The notes beneath the pieces were generated by a model that saw only the letters and a list, made by a program, of their open reading frames with translations, was not told the DNA's origin and did no database searches. Source: Hydrogenibacillus schlegelii (GTDB taxonomy: Bacteria; Bacillota; Bacilli; Thermicanales; DSM-22653). Taken from it: a DNA stretch of 64,000 nt. The DNA lies in contig NZ_JXBB01000034.1 in assembly GCF_001653195.1 (NCBI RefSeq), positions 84,129 through 148,128 of the forward strand. The letters are read 5' to 3'. Positions 42,662-51,988 of this stretch are shown piece by piece. Position 1 is the first letter of the stretch, and every line of letters begins with the position of its first letter. A program made the translations under genes and the position numbers.

Positions 42662-43732
42662 CTAGCGGGCAAAAATGTGGTTGCCGATCCGCTTGATCTG
42701 CGGCCGGGACCAGATCCAGGCCGAGGTGGCCGTGGCGGGATTGAAATAGTAGATCGCCCCGCCCGAAGGATCCCAGCCGTTGATGGCGTCGATCACCGCC
42801 CGGCGGGCGGTGACGTTTGGCGTGAGCCAGATCTGACCGTCGGCGACGGCCGTGAAGGCCCCCGGTTGAAAGATGATGCCGGCGATCGTATTCGGGAACG
42901 CCGGGTGGTGCAGCCGGTTCAGGATGACCGCCGCCACCGCCACCTGGCCGACGTACGGCTCTCCTCGGGCTTCGCCGTAGACGGCATTGGCCATGAGGCG
43001 CACTTCCTGCGCCGTAAACCGCCCCCGCGCTCCGACGACGGCGCCGGTCGGGGTCGTCGTCGCACCGGTCGTCCGGGGGGCCGGTTTCGGCGCGGCCGTC
43101 GCCGTCGGACGGTACCCCTTCGTCGCCGCATAGAGCTTTGCCTTCGTCGCCGGGCCGACGGCGCCGTCCACCCGAAGCCCGAAGCGATACTGAAAATTGC
43201 GCACCGCCCAGTACGTCCGCCAGCCGAAGACGCCGTCGACCGGCCCCTTGTAATAGCCGAGAAATTTAAGCCGCCCCTGGACGTCGAAAACGGCGCCTCC
43301 CCGAGCGCCGACCCGAAGGACCGGCCCCGCGAACCCGGCCTTCCGCGCCGGAGTCGCGGGCGCCGTCGGCCGCCAGCCCCGCGTCGCCGCATAAAGCTTT
43401 GCCTTCGTCGCCGGGCCGACGGCGCCGTCCACCCGAAGCCCGAAGCGATACTGAAAGTTGCGCACCGCCCAGTACGTCCGCCAACCGAAGACGCCGTCGA
43501 CCGGGCCGGTGTAGTAGCCGAGATATTTCAACCGCCCCTGCAGTTCATACACGTCGCCGCCTCGGGCGCCGACGCGAAGCGTCCCTTTGCCGAACGCCGC
43601 CGCCCGGCTCGCGCCCCAGCCGCCGTTTTCCGCCGGCTGCGCGCCGGCGAGCGCGAAGGTGGCGGCGACCAACGCCGTCAGCACGATGAGCGCCGACCGA
43701 CGGCCCTTTTCCCGGCCAGACCTTCGGTGCAC
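42662..43732 (-). CDS. sleB: Spore cortex-lytic enzyme SleB with two peptidoglycan-binding domains
   Basis: 356 aa. A signal peptide (ALIVLTALVAATFALAGA) is followed by two PG_binding_1 domains at about residues 52-115 and 139-203, each containing the same GVFGWRTYWAVRNFQYRFGL and RVDGAVGPATKAKLYAAT. The C-terminal SleB/hydrolase_2 domain follows from about 238 (FTAQEVRLMANAVYGEARGE, with the catalytic Glu, then VAAVILNRLHHPAFPNT and YYFNPATATSAWIW). Lytic transglycosylase that degrades cortex during germination. B. subtilis SleB has one binding domain and is encoded with ypeB; here ypeB is not adjacent. GTG 43732 follows GGAAGGAGGGG. Confidence 0.93.
   Translation of the reverse strand: MHRRSGREKGRRSALIVLTALVAATFALAGAQPAENGGWGASRAAAFGKGTLRVGARGGDVYELQGRLKYLGYYTGPVDGVFGWRTYWAVRNFQYRFGLRVDGAVGPATKAKLYAATRGWRPTAPATPARKAGFAGPVLRVGARGGAVFDVQGRLKFLGYYKGPVDGVFGWRTYWAVRNFQYRFGLRVDGAVGPATKAKLYAATKGYRPTATAAPKPAPRTTGATTTPTGAVVGARGRFTAQEVRLMANAVYGEARGEPYVGQVAVAAVILNRLHHPAFPNTIAGIIFQPGAFTAVADGQIWLTPNVTARRAVIDAINGWDPSGGAIYYFNPATATSAWIWSRPQIKRIGNHIFAR
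43121..43244. repeat. Internal repeat of sleB, copy 1
   Basis: About 124 bases almost identical to 43382-43504, including silent positions. It encodes the second peptidoglycan-binding domain. Confidence 0.9.
43382..43504. repeat. Internal repeat of sleB, copy 2
   Basis: Near-identical partner of 43121-43244, offset by 261 bases (87 codons). It encodes the first peptidoglycan-binding domain. Confidence 0.9.
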
Positions 43733-43766
43733 CGCGGCCCCTCCTTCCGAACGGGCTTGTGCACCG

Positions 43767-44645
43767 TTAGTATGGACCGGGTCGAATGGGAGGATACAGA
43801 AACTGCGGCACGTTTGCCAGCGGATGCCGGACCGGAACCGGCCTCAGGCCAAAGGCGCCTTCGATCGCCTCCGCCTGAAGGGCCGTCGGGTGAAGGACCG
43901 CCGGGGTGGGCGCCGGCGCCGGGTCCGGCAGCCCGGCTTCGGCCGCCGGAGAGGGCCGCCCTGGTTCGGTCACCGGCAAAGCAGCGTCGCGCCGACCGCC
44001 GAAAAGGAGCACCCGGTCCGCGACGAGCGCCGCCGCGTTGACGTCGTGGGTGACGAACACCACGCCGCGTCCTTCCGCCGCCCATGCCCGGATCCGGCCG
44101 AACATCTCCCACGCCGCCCGCACATCCAGGTCGGCCGCCGGCTCATCGAGCAAATACGCGGCGGCGTCCTGCACCTCCGCCCGGGCGAGATACGCCCGGC
44201 GCCGCTCCCCGCCCGATAGCGCCTGCACCGGGAGCTTCAGCCTGCCCCCGAGGCCGAACCGCTCGGCCGCCTGTTCCACCCGTCGACGAAGCGCCGCGCC
44301 GGCCAGCCCGGACGCAAGCCCGCCAAGGGCGAGGAACTCCTCCAGGGAAAGCGGCCCTGAGCCGGGAGACTGGGGCACGTACGCCACGTGCCGGGCGATC
44401 TCCTCCCGCCGGAGGCGCCGAAGGGGCCGGCCCCGGAGGGTGACTTCGCCGGCATCCGGTCGCCTGAGCCCGGCGAGGAGCGCGAGAAACGTCGTTTTCC
44501 CGGCGCCGTTCGGACCGACGACGGCCCAGACCTCGCCGGGATAGAGCGCCCAGTCGAGGTCGGAAAAAAGCGTTCGCCCCCCGACCGACGCTCCGATTCC
44601 TCGCACGGCGAGAATCGCCGCCTGCGTCCTACCTTCATCGCGCAT
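43767..44645 (-). CDS. Iron/cobalamin-type ABC transporter ATP-binding protein (BtuD/FhuC-like)
   Basis: About 292 aa. Walker A GPNGAGKTTF, Q-loop YVPQSP, signature LSGGERRRAYLARA, Walker B AYLLDEPAADLD and H-loop FVTHDVNAA. A C-terminal extension of about 70 residues ends LHPTALQAEAIEGAFGL, the usual regulatory tail of this subfamily. ATG 44645 overlaps the permease end by 11 bases. Third gene of an SBP-permease-ATPase operon. Substrate (cobalamin, haem or siderophore) is not decided by sequence. Confidence 0.9.
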   Translation of the reverse strand: MRDEGRTQAAILAVRGIGASVGGRTLFSDLDWALYPGEVWAVVGPNGAGKTTFLALLAGLRRPDAGEVTLRGRPLRRLRREEIARHVAYVPQSPGSGPLSLEEFLALGGLASGLAGAALRRRVEQAAERFGLGGRLKLPVQALSGGERRRAYLARAEVQDAAAYLLDEPAADLDVRAAWEMFGRIRAWAAEGRGVVFVTHDVNAAALVADRVLLFGGRRDAALPVTEPGRPSPAAEAGLPDPAPAPTPAVLHPTALQAEAIEGAFGLRPVPVRHPLANVPQFLYPPIRPGPY

Positions 44646-45633
44646 CGCGATCGTCTCCCGAAAGCGCCTCCCTTCGGACGAGGAGCCAGGCAAAAAGCGG
44701 CGCCCCGATCAGCGCCGTCACGACGCCGAGGGGCAGCTCCCGGGGCGCCAGCGCCCGCCGAGCGATGAGGTCGGCGGCGACGAGCCATCCGCCGCCGAAG
44801 AGCGCCGCGAGCGGAAGAAGATGCCGGTGCATCGGCGCCCCGAAGCGGCGGACGACGTGCGGTGCGACGAGGCCGACAAAGCCGATGACGCCGGCGGCGG
44901 CGACCACACCGGCGGCGAGGGCAGAAGCGAGAAAGGCGACCCGCCGCCTGAGCGTGACGACGTCGACGCCGACGGCGAGCGCCGCCGTTTCACCGAACAA
45001 CAGGGCGTCGAGCCTTCGCCGCTCGGCGTACAGGCCGACAAAACCGGCGGCAACCAGCCCACCGAGGCCGAGGGCCGTCGGCCACGATCGGCCGGCAACG
45101 CTCCCGAACAGCCAGTACACGATCGCTCGAAGCTCCTCGCCGGCGAACACCATGAGAAGCGACACCAGCGCGCCGAAAAAAGCGTTCGCCGCCGCCCCGG
45201 CGAGGATGAGCCCCTCCGCCGACGGCCGGCGAGAAAGCCGCACAAGAAGCTGCACCAAAAAGAGCGCGGCGGCGGCGCCGGCGAGCGCCGTTCCGCCGGC
45301 CCCGAGGCCGGATGCCCCGCCCAAGGCGAAAAAAAGCGCCGCGCCGAACGCCGCGCCGGACGACACGCCGAGCGTATAGGGCTCGGCGAGGGCATTTTGA
45401 AAAAGCGCCTGAAGGGCGGAACCGGCAAGCCCGAGCGCCGCCCCCGCCCAGAAGGCCGTGAGCACCCGCGGCGCCCGAAGTTCCCAGACGATCCGCCGGA
45501 TCCATTCTCCCTCCGGCGTCCCGGGCGGCGCCGCATCCAGCCGCGCGGCGCCCCACCACAGACCGGCGGCGATCGCCGCCAGGGCAAAAAGCCCGAAGCC
45601 GGCGTACCCGAGCGCGATCCGCCGGCGGCTCAT
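44635..45633 (-). CDS. FecCD/BtuC-family ABC transporter permease
   Basis: About 332 aa with nine to ten helices. Family motifs are LRAPRVLTAFWAGAALGLAGSALQALFQNALAEPYTLGVSSGAAFGA, LILAGAAANAFFGALVSLLM and GFVGLVAPHVVRRFGAPMHRHLLPLAALFGGGWLVAADLIAR. It imports large metal chelates or cobalamin together with the flanking subunits. The start overlaps the stop of the binding-protein gene (ATGA). Confidence 0.92.
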   Translation of the reverse strand: MSRRRIALGYAGFGLFALAAIAAGLWWGAARLDAAPPGTPEGEWIRRIVWELRAPRVLTAFWAGAALGLAGSALQALFQNALAEPYTLGVSSGAAFGAALFFALGGASGLGAGGTALAGAAAALFLVQLLVRLSRRPSAEGLILAGAAANAFFGALVSLLMVFAGEELRAIVYWLFGSVAGRSWPTALGLGGLVAAGFVGLYAERRRLDALLFGETAALAVGVDVVTLRRRVAFLASALAAGVVAAAGVIGFVGLVAPHVVRRFGAPMHRHLLPLAALFGGGWLVAADLIARRALAPRELPLGVVTALIGAPLFAWLLVRREALSGDDRDAR

Positions 45634-46613
45634 CCGCCGCCGACCCCTTCCGGCACGACGACGTCGGGATAAACCGCCCGAACCACCTCGACGAGCGCCT
45701 CCACGAGGCGCGGTCCCGGCCGGCTGATCCGGTCGGCGTCGATCGTGACAACGCGGCTTTCCCGCACCGCCCGCAGGGTAGACAGGCCGGGCGACCGCCT
45801 GAGCGCCTCGATCCACCGCTTCGCTTCCCCCTCCCCGACGACGAGGAGGAGCACGTCCGGATCGGCCCGGACGACGTCTTCTGCCGACCAGAGAGGCCAG
45901 CCCTCCGCCGCCTCGGCGACGTTCATGACCCCGGCCGCCCGGAGCACCGCGCCGATGAACGTGTCGCCGCCGGCCGTATACACGTCCGGCGGCGGCGAAA
46001 GGAGGACGAACGCCGTCTTTCGCTCCGCCTCCGGCACCGCCCGCACCGCTTTTTCGATCGCCTGCACCCGGGACGAAAGCCGGGCGACGAGCGCCTCGCC
46101 CCGCTTCCCTTCGCCGAGGAGCGCGGCGACGTTCCGGATCGTTCGGTAGACGTCGTCGAACGTGCGGGCGTTTTCCTCCTCGACGAACACCGGGATTCCG
46201 AGGCGCCGGAGCGCCGGAACGACGGTCGTCCCATGAAAGCGGCCGGCGAGGACGAGATCCGGCCGCAGGGCCGCCACCCGCTCCGGATCGACGGCCATGT
46301 CGCCGACGGTCGGAAGCGTTCGCACCTCCGGCGGGTACGTGTCGTTTGCCGTCACCCCGACGAGGGGCCCGACGCCGGCCACCGCCGCCACCGTCTCCGT
46401 CAGGCTCGGAAGGAGCGTCACCACCCGCCGGGCCGGCGCCGGAAGCGCCACTTCGGCACCGGTGGCATCGACGAGTCGAATCGCCGCGGCTTCCCGATCC
46501 GCCCCGTCATCCGCTCCCTTCGGCGGCGCGCCGGGAGATGGCCCGTTCTGACAGCCGCCCAGGCAGAGCCAGAGCGCCCCGAACAAAAGCGCAAGCGCCC
46601 ACGCCCGGCGCAC
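45630..46613 (-). CDS. Cobalamin/iron-complex-type periplasmic binding lipoprotein (BtuF-like)
   Basis: About 327 aa. GTG 46613 gives MRRAWALALLFGALWLCLGGC, an ideal lipoprotein signal. The cysteine at about residue 21 anchors it outside. Motifs of the BtuF/TroA fold are RRVVTLLPSLTETVAAVAG, VTANDTYPPEVRTLPTVGDM, RPDLVLAGRFHG and GGDTFIGAVLRAAGVMNVAE. A TTG at 46655 overlapping the moaD stop is an alternative start. Transport substrate not determined. Confidence 0.85.
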   Translation of the reverse strand: MRRAWALALLFGALWLCLGGCQNGPSPGAPPKGADDGADREAAAIRLVDATGAEVALPAPARRVVTLLPSLTETVAAVAGVGPLVGVTANDTYPPEVRTLPTVGDMAVDPERVAALRPDLVLAGRFHGTTVVPALRRLGIPVFVEEENARTFDDVYRTIRNVAALLGEGKRGEALVARLSSRVQAIEKAVRAVPEAERKTAFVLLSPPPDVYTAGGDTFIGAVLRAAGVMNVAEAAEGWPLWSAEDVVRADPDVLLLVVGEGEAKRWIEALRRSPGLSTLRAVRESRVVTIDADRISRPGPRLVEALVEVVRAVYPDVVVPEGVGGG

Positions 46614-46651
46614 CGCGCCGGCATCGAAACGGTGCCCGGATGTCCGGCGCC

Positions 46652-46924
46652 TCAACCGCCGCTCACCGGCGGGATGAGCGCCACTTCGTCGCCCGGCCGA
46701 AGCGGATGATCGACCGGGCGGTAGGCGGCGTTCACCGCCGTCATCACCGTCGGCCGGTACACCGCCACCTCCGGATAACGGGCGGCGAGCTCGTCGAGAA
46801 GCTCCGCCACCGTAAGCCCCTCCCGCCACGGCCACGAAAGCGTTCGGCCGACCTTCTCCCCCAGCCCGGCAAACAAAAGCACCGTCACCGTCGAACGATC
46901 CAGACCTCCGTTCTTCCCGTTCAT
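46652..46924 (-). CDS. moaD: Molybdopterin synthase small subunit MoaD
   Basis: 90-aa ubiquitin-like sulfur carrier with the required C-terminal Gly-Gly (PPVSGG end) and the family strand TVLLFAGLGEKVG and helix LTVAELLDELAARYPEV. The C-terminal glycine is thiocarboxylated and gives sulfur to the pterin precursor in complex with MoaE. It lies one gene away from moaE, with tatC between them. Confidence 0.9.
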   Translation of the reverse strand: MNGKNGGLDRSTVTVLLFAGLGEKVGRTLSWPWREGLTVAELLDELAARYPEVAVYRPTVMTAVNAAYRPVDHPLRPGDEVALIPPVSGG

Positions 46925-46991
46925 CGCCGTCCCTCCCCTCTTCGCCCCATCCCGCTCCCGATCCGACCCGCTTCGCGTCGCCGACGCCGGC

Positions 46992-47720
46992 TCATCCGAC
47001 CCCGGACGCGACGCGCCGGCGGAACGCCAGCCGGATCAAAAGCGCCGACAGCTCGTACAGCACGAGAAGCGGCAGGACGAGCAGAAGAAAACTCACCCAG
47101 TCGCCCGGCGCGAAAAGCCAACTTGCGACGATAAGGACAAAATACGCCGTCGGCCGGCTTTTTTTCAGCCGCTCCGGCGGAAGGAGCCCCACCGAAGCGA
47201 GAAAGATCATCACGAGCGGAAGCTCAAACACCGCGCCGGCGGCAAGGAGCACGCGGACGAGAAGCTCCAGATAGGGTCGAACGCCCAGGACGAGCTCGAG
47301 GCCCAAAAAGGCGTTCAGGCGCATGAGCGCCCGAACGAGGGCCGGAAAGAGGACGGCATACCCCAGGGCGACCCCGACGAGAAACAGGGCAAACGACGCC
47401 GGGATGAGCCGGAGGGCCGCCCGGGCTTCCCGCTCCGTGAGCCCCGGCCGGACGAAGGCCCAGATCTGATACAGCACAAAGGGCAAACTTAAAAAAAAGC
47501 CGAACGCCAGCGACACCTTGAGAAACGTCGCCAGCGTATCCATCGGCGAAAAGGCGTACCACTCGATCCCCGGCGGCCGAAGCCACCGAAAGAAAACGGG
47601 CGCCAGGACCAGGGCAGCGACCGTCATCCCGAGAAGCACGACGAGCGACCAGATGAGCCGCCGCCGGAGCTCGGCGAGGTGCTCCCGCCACGGCTGCGGC
47701 CGATCCGACTCCGGCCCCAT
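46992..47720 (-). CDS. tatC: Sec-independent protein translocase TatC
   Basis: About 242 aa with six helices. Motifs are WREHLAELRRRLIWSLVVLLG, FSPMDTLATFLKVSLAFGFFLSLPFVLYQIWAFVRPGLTERE (with the F-x-x-P-x-L-x-x-E-R type element) and FELPLVMIFLASVGLL. It receives twin-arginine substrates with TatA. GGAGGAGGG precedes ATG 47720. Location between moaD and moaE fits export of cofactor-containing proteins. No tatA is seen in the window. Confidence 0.95.
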   Translation of the reverse strand: MGPESDRPQPWREHLAELRRRLIWSLVVLLGMTVAALVLAPVFFRWLRPPGIEWYAFSPMDTLATFLKVSLAFGFFLSLPFVLYQIWAFVRPGLTEREARAALRLIPASFALFLVGVALGYAVLFPALVRALMRLNAFLGLELVLGVRPYLELLVRVLLAAGAVFELPLVMIFLASVGLLPPERLKKSRPTAYFVLIVASWLFAPGDWVSFLLLVLPLLVLYELSALLIRLAFRRRVASGVG

Positions 47721-47787
47721 CTCCGTCCCTCCTCCTGCCGCCAAATCGCCGCTCCGCCAGATCGGCCAAGGCCGCCGGCGGGCCGCC

Positions 47788-48300
47788 TCATCCTTCGGGC
47801 CCCTCCGGCGGCCGACCGTCGGGATACGGGATCCGTTCCAGCTGGTCGCCGACCCAGAACGATCCGTCCTCCCAGAATTCTTTTTTCCAGATCGGCACCA
47901 TTTCCTTGATCCGCTCGATGATGTGCCGGCTTCCGGCGTAGGCGGCGTCCCGGTGCGGCGTGCCGACGGCGATGGCGACGGCGATCTCGCCGATTTCCAG
48001 CCGGCCGAGGCGGTGATGCACCGCCACCCGCGCGCCGGGATGCTCCCTCCGCACTTCCTCCCCGAGCGTCTGAAGCAGCCGAAGCGCCATCGCCTCATAC
48101 GCCTCGTAGACGAGATAAAGCGTCCGCCGCCCCCGCGTCCACTCCCGAACGGTGCCGAGAAAGACGTTGACCGCCCCGACCTCCGGCCGGGTGACGAAGG
48201 CCGACAGCGTCCCCACGTCGATCGGCGCCTCGGTCAGGGCAAACCAGCCCCAATCGGTCCGCGCTTCCCACCGCGGCCTGCCGTCCGCCTCTCGGGACAT
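47788..48300 (-). CDS. moaE: Molybdopterin synthase large subunit MoaE
   Basis: About 170 aa. Family motifs are GAVNVFLGTVREWTRGR, LVYEAYEAMALRLL, VHHRLGRLEIGEIAVAIAVGTPHRDAAYAGSRHIIERIKEMVPIWKKE. It converts precursor Z to molybdopterin with MoaD. ATG 48300 follows GGGGAGGGG. Slightly longer than usual because of charged N- and C-terminal tails. Confidence 0.93.
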   Translation of the reverse strand: MSREADGRPRWEARTDWGWFALTEAPIDVGTLSAFVTRPEVGAVNVFLGTVREWTRGRRTLYLVYEAYEAMALRLLQTLGEEVRREHPGARVAVHHRLGRLEIGEIAVAIAVGTPHRDAAYAGSRHIIERIKEMVPIWKKEFWEDGSFWVGDQLERIPYPDGRPPEGPEG

Positions 48301-48405
48301 CCCGCTTCCCCTCCCCACCGCGCTTTCGTCCGGCCGCAAAGCCCGTTCGTCCGACCATCGGTCGACGATTTCGCCCGGCCCTCCACCGGCCTGTTCGCCC
48401 GACCG

Positions 48406-50844
48406 TCAGACGACGATGTTCACGATCTTATCCGGCACGACGACAACCTTCTTCGGCGACTTTCCGGCGAGATGCCGCTCGATCTCCGGCAGGCGAAGCG
48501 CCTGTTCTCTGAGCTCCGCCTCCGGAAGCCCCTTCGGCACGACAAGCTTTCCCCGCACCCGGCCGCCGATCTGGACGACGACCTCCACCTCCGGCGCTTC
48601 GAGGGCGGCCGGATCGTACGCCGGCCACGGTTCGTAAGCGATCGTGCCGGTGTGGCCGAGACGCGCCCAGAGCTCCTCGCCGAGGTGCGGCGTCACCGGA
48701 TAGAGGAGCTTGACGAACCCCTCGACGAACGCCTTCGGGAGCGCCTCCCGGCGGGACGCCTCGTTGACGAAGATCATGAGCTGGCTGATCGCCGTGTTGA
48801 ATCGGAGGGCTTCGTAGTCTTCCGTCACCTTTTTCACCGTCTGGTGGTACAGGCGGGTCAAGGCGTCGTCGGCTTCCGCCGTCTCCCGGATCCGCGGCGA
48901 AAGCGTCCCGTCTTCGGCGACAATAAGCCTCCACACCCGGTCGAGAAAGCGTCGCGCACCGTCCAGCCCGTCCATCGACCACGCCTTCGTCGCCTCAAGC
49001 GGCCCCATGAACATCTCGTAGAGCCGAAGGGCATCGGCGCCGTGGCTTTCGACGATCTCGTCCGGATTGATGACGTTGCCCCGGGATTTGGACATCTTCT
49101 CGTGGTTTTCCCCGAGGATGATGCCCTGGTTGAAGAGCTTTTGAAACGGCTCCTTCGTCGGCACGACGCCGAGGTCGTAGAGGAATTTGTGCCAGAAGCG
49201 GGCATACAGAAGATGGAGGACCGCGTGTTCTGCCCCGCCGACGTACAGGTCGACCGGCAGCCAGTAGGCGAGCTTTTCCGGATCGGCGAGCCGCTCGTCG
49301 TTGTGAGGATCGACAAAGCGGAGGAAGTACCACGAGCTTCCGGCCCACTGGGGCATCGTGTTCGTCTCCCGCCGGGCCCGTTTTCCGGTCTCGGGATCAA
49401 GCGTCTCGACCCACTCAGCGATGTTCGCGAGCGGCGACTCGCCGGTGCCGGTCGGCCGGATGTGGTCCGTCTCCGGAAGCATGACCGGAAGCGCCGCCTC
49501 CGGCACCGGCTTCGTCGTCCCGTCCTCGAGGTGGAGGATCGGAATCGGCTCGCCCCAGTACCGCTGCCGGCTGAAAACCCAATCCCGCAGGCGGTACTGC
49601 CGTTTGCGGCGGCCCTTGCCGTGTTCTTCCAGCCAGCGGATCATCGTCTCGATCGCCTCGGCGTTCCGGAGGCCGTTCAGAAAATCCGAGTTCACGTGCT
49701 CGCCATCGCCGGTGTAGGCCCCCTCATCGAGGTTGCCGCCCCGGACCACCTCGACGATCGGCAGGTTCATCGCCCGGGCGAACTCCCAGTCCCGCTGGTC
49801 GTGTCCCGGGACGGCCATAATCGCCCCGGTGCCGTAATGGCCGAGGACGTAATCGGCGATCCAGACCGGAAGCCTGGCTCCGGTCACCGGGTGCAGGGCA
49901 TAGCCGCCGGTGAAGACGCCGGTTTTTGCTTTGTTCAGGTCCGTTCGCTCGAGGTCCGACTTCCGGCGCACTTCCTCCCGGTACGCCTCGACCGCCGGCC
50001 GCCGATCCGGCGTCGTGATCGCGTCGACGAGAGGGTGTTCCGGCGCGAGGACGAGGTACGTCGCCCCGAAGAGCGTATCGGGCCGGGTCGTGAACACCGT
50101 CACCGTCCCGACGCCCCCCTCGAGCGGAAAGTCGATCTCCGCCCCGTCGGAGCGGCCGATCCAGTTCCGCTGCATCTCTTTGATGTGCTCCGGCCAGTCG
50201 AGGCTCTCGAGGTCTTCGAGCAGCCGGTCGGCGTAGGCGGTGATCTTAAGCAGCCACTGCCGCATCGGCACCCGGTAGACCGGATGGCCGCCCCGCTCGC
50301 TTTTGCCGTCGATCACCTCTTCGTCGGCCAGCACCGTCCCGAGGGCCGGACACCAGTTCACCGGCACCTCCGCCATGTAGGCGAGGCCGCGTTCATACAG
50401 CTTGAGAAAAATCCACTGCGTCCACTTGTAGTACTTCGGATCGGTCGTGTCGATCTCCCGGCTCCAGTCGTACGAAAAGCCGAGGGACTTGAGCTGCCGC
50501 CGGAAGTTGTCGATGTTCTTCTGAGTAAAGTGCCGCGGGTTGTTCCCCGTGTCGAGGGCGTACTGCTCCGCCGGGAGGCCGAAGGCGTCCCACCCCATCG
50601 GGTGAAGGACGTTGTACCCCTGCATCCGCTTCATCCGGGCGACGATGTCCGTCGCCGTGTACCCCTCGACGTGGCCGACGTGGAGTCCCGACCCGGACGG
50701 GTAGGGAAACATATCCAGGACGTAATATTTCGGTTTCGATCGGTCCCCGTCATCGACGCGGAACGTCTGATGTTCTTCCCAGTACGCCTGCCACTTCCGC
50801 TCGATCGCCCGGTGATCGTAAGCGTGACGCTCTCGTCCGGCCAA
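48406..50844 (-). CDS. leuS: Leucyl-tRNA synthetase
   Basis: About 812-aa class I synthetase. It has the HIGH motif [18 protein letters not shown], an editing (CP1) domain with [20 protein letters not shown], zinc-domain-like [20 protein letters not shown], and KMSKS in [19 protein letters not shown]. The TTG at 50844 is chosen because GGAGGGAG lies at good spacing and the product begins [22 protein letters not shown]. Controlled by the T-box leader immediately upstream. Confidence 0.97.
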   Translation of the reverse strand: MAGRERHAYDHRAIERKWQAYWEEHQTFRVDDGDRSKPKYYVLDMFPYPSGSGLHVGHVEGYTATDIVARMKRMQGYNVLHPMGWDAFGLPAEQYALDTGNNPRHFTQKNIDNFRRQLKSLGFSYDWSREIDTTDPKYYKWTQWIFLKLYERGLAYMAEVPVNWCPALGTVLADEEVIDGKSERGGHPVYRVPMRQWLLKITAYADRLLEDLESLDWPEHIKEMQRNWIGRSDGAEIDFPLEGGVGTVTVFTTRPDTLFGATYLVLAPEHPLVDAITTPDRRPAVEAYREEVRRKSDLERTDLNKAKTGVFTGGYALHPVTGARLPVWIADYVLGHYGTGAIMAVPGHDQRDWEFARAMNLPIVEVVRGGNLDEGAYTGDGEHVNSDFLNGLRNAEAIETMIRWLEEHGKGRRKRQYRLRDWVFSRQRYWGEPIPILHLEDGTTKPVPEAALPVMLPETDHIRPTGTGESPLANIAEWVETLDPETGKRARRETNTMPQWAGSSWYFLRFVDPHNDERLADPEKLAYWLPVDLYVGGAEHAVLHLLYARFWHKFLYDLGVVPTKEPFQKLFNQGIILGENHEKMSKSRGNVINPDEIVESHGADALRLYEMFMGPLEATKAWSMDGLDGARRFLDRVWRLIVAEDGTLSPRIRETAEADDALTRLYHQTVKKVTEDYEALRFNTAISQLMIFVNEASRREALPKAFVEGFVKLLYPVTPHLGEELWARLGHTGTIAYEPWPAYDPAALEAPEVEVVVQIGGRVRGKLVVPKGLPEAELREQALRLPEIERHLAGKSPKKVVVVPDKIVNIVV

Positions 50845-51224
50845 CGCATTCTCCCTCCTCTGGTCCGTCCCGCGCTTGGCGCGCAGCGCCAAAGCTGGGA
50901 AAATAGATTCGGGGTATGAAAAAACGCCCCCGTCCCCAAGGGACGAAGGCGCTCGACCTCCGCGGTACCACCCTTCTTGCCGGCGAACCCGCCGGCCCCT
51001 CGTTCCCTTAACGCGGGAGACGTCCGGCCCTCCGCCGGCCTTCCGGCCGACATCGAACCGGCCACTTCCGGGAGAGGACGCGCGGCGCCGGCCACCGGCT
51101 CGCACCGACCGCCGGCTCTCTGAGGGCCCGCCGCCGCGCGGCGCCCGGTCATCGCGTTTGCGCGTATATTCGATTCGAATCCTCCCGACGTTCGCTCCGG
51201 GCGGGCTGGCCCGCCTGCCCTTCC
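50845..51224 (-). ncRNA. T-box riboswitch leader of leuS
   Basis: Minus-strand leader with the nearly invariant T-box core AAGGGTGGTACCGCG (50961-50975), Stem I elements AGAGAGCCGGCGG and GGTGCGAGCCGG, and a terminator. By family rule uncharged tRNA-Leu would stabilise the antiterminator. I did not fix the specifier codon with certainty. Confidence 0.9.
50919..50953 (-). terminator. T-box transcription terminator of leuS leader
   Basis: GGCGCTCG upstream is followed by CGCCTTCGTCCC and GGGACGGGGGCG pairing around a short loop, then TTTTTT on the minus strand. It competes with the antiterminator formed with the T-box core. Confidence 0.85.
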
Positions 51225-51253
51225 ATTGTATCGAACGGCGCCAGCGTTGTCAA
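51225..51253 (-). promoter_or_regulatory. Sigma-A promoter of the leuS leader
   Basis: On the minus strand perfect TTGACA (51248-51253) and TACAAT (51225-51230) separated by 17 bases, directly before the T-box leader. Confidence 0.88.
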
Positions 51254-51285
51254 AAAATCCAGGGTCAAAAAGGAGCGGTGAAAAG

Positions 51286-51945
51286 ATGATGATGCCTCCG
51301 TTCCGCTTCGTCGACCGCGCCGACGCCGGTCGGCGCCTCGCCGATGCCGTCCGCCGGGCCGTTCCGGACCTGAAGCAGCGGCGCGCCCTCCTGCTCGGCA
51401 TTCCCCGGGGCGGAGTCGCCGTCACGGCGGCGATGGCCGAACGCCTCGCCCTTCCCCTCGACGTCCTCGTCGTGCGCAAAATCGGCGCGCCGGGACAACC
51501 GGAGCTCGCCGTCGGCGCCGTCGGCCCCGACGGCAAAGCCGTCTACCAGCCGGCCGTTCTGGAGGCCCTCGGCCTTCGACCGGACGACCTCCGGGCGGAA
51601 GAAGCCCGGGCGCGGGAAGAAGTCCACCGCCGTCTTGCGGCCTACGGCGCCGGACCTCCGGATACGACCGACCTGGCGATCGTCGTCGACGACGGCATCG
51701 CCACCGGCGCGACGGTCCTCGCCGCTCTCGCGTGGCTCAAAGCGGCCCGGCCGGAGCTCCGCCTCCTCGTCGCCGCCCCCGTCGCGCCGCCGGAAGCCCG
51801 AAAGCGCCTCGCCTCCTTGGCCGACCGCATCGTCCTCCTCGCCGAACCGGAGCCGTTTTACGCCGTCGGCCAGTTCTACCGCCACTTCCCGCAGCTTGAG
51901 GACGACGCCGTCCTGACGCTCCTCGACCGGCACCGGCGCCGGTAG
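51286..51945 (+). CDS. Phosphoribosyltransferase-family protein
   Basis: About 219 aa. The PRPP-binding loop is LAIVVDDGIATGATVLAALAWLK. An N-terminal segment LLGIPRGGVAVTAAMAERLALPLDVLVVRKIG is typical of a PRTase subgroup often annotated only as phosphoribosyltransferase. The nucleobase or other substrate is unknown; many of this group are stress-associated. AAAGGAGCGG precedes three tandem ATGs. Divergent from leuS. Confidence 0.8.
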   Translation: MMMPPFRFVDRADAGRRLADAVRRAVPDLKQRRALLLGIPRGGVAVTAAMAERLALPLDVLVVRKIGAPGQPELAVGAVGPDGKAVYQPAVLEALGLRPDDLRAEEARAREEVHRRLAAYGAGPPDTTDLAIVVDDGIATGATVLAALAWLKAARPELRLLVAAPVAPPEARKRLASLADRIVLLAEPEPFYAVGQFYRHFPQLEDDAVLTLLDRHRRR

Positions 51946-51988
51946 CGGCCGGCGCCGCGCGGAGCGGCGGACGCAAGACAGGCGTTTC

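Noticed and set aside
47518..50919. An 1133-codon plus-strand frame opposite tatC, moaE and leuS
   Set aside because: Composition is Arg/His/Asp-rich and mirrors the minus-strand LeuRS frame; no motifs.
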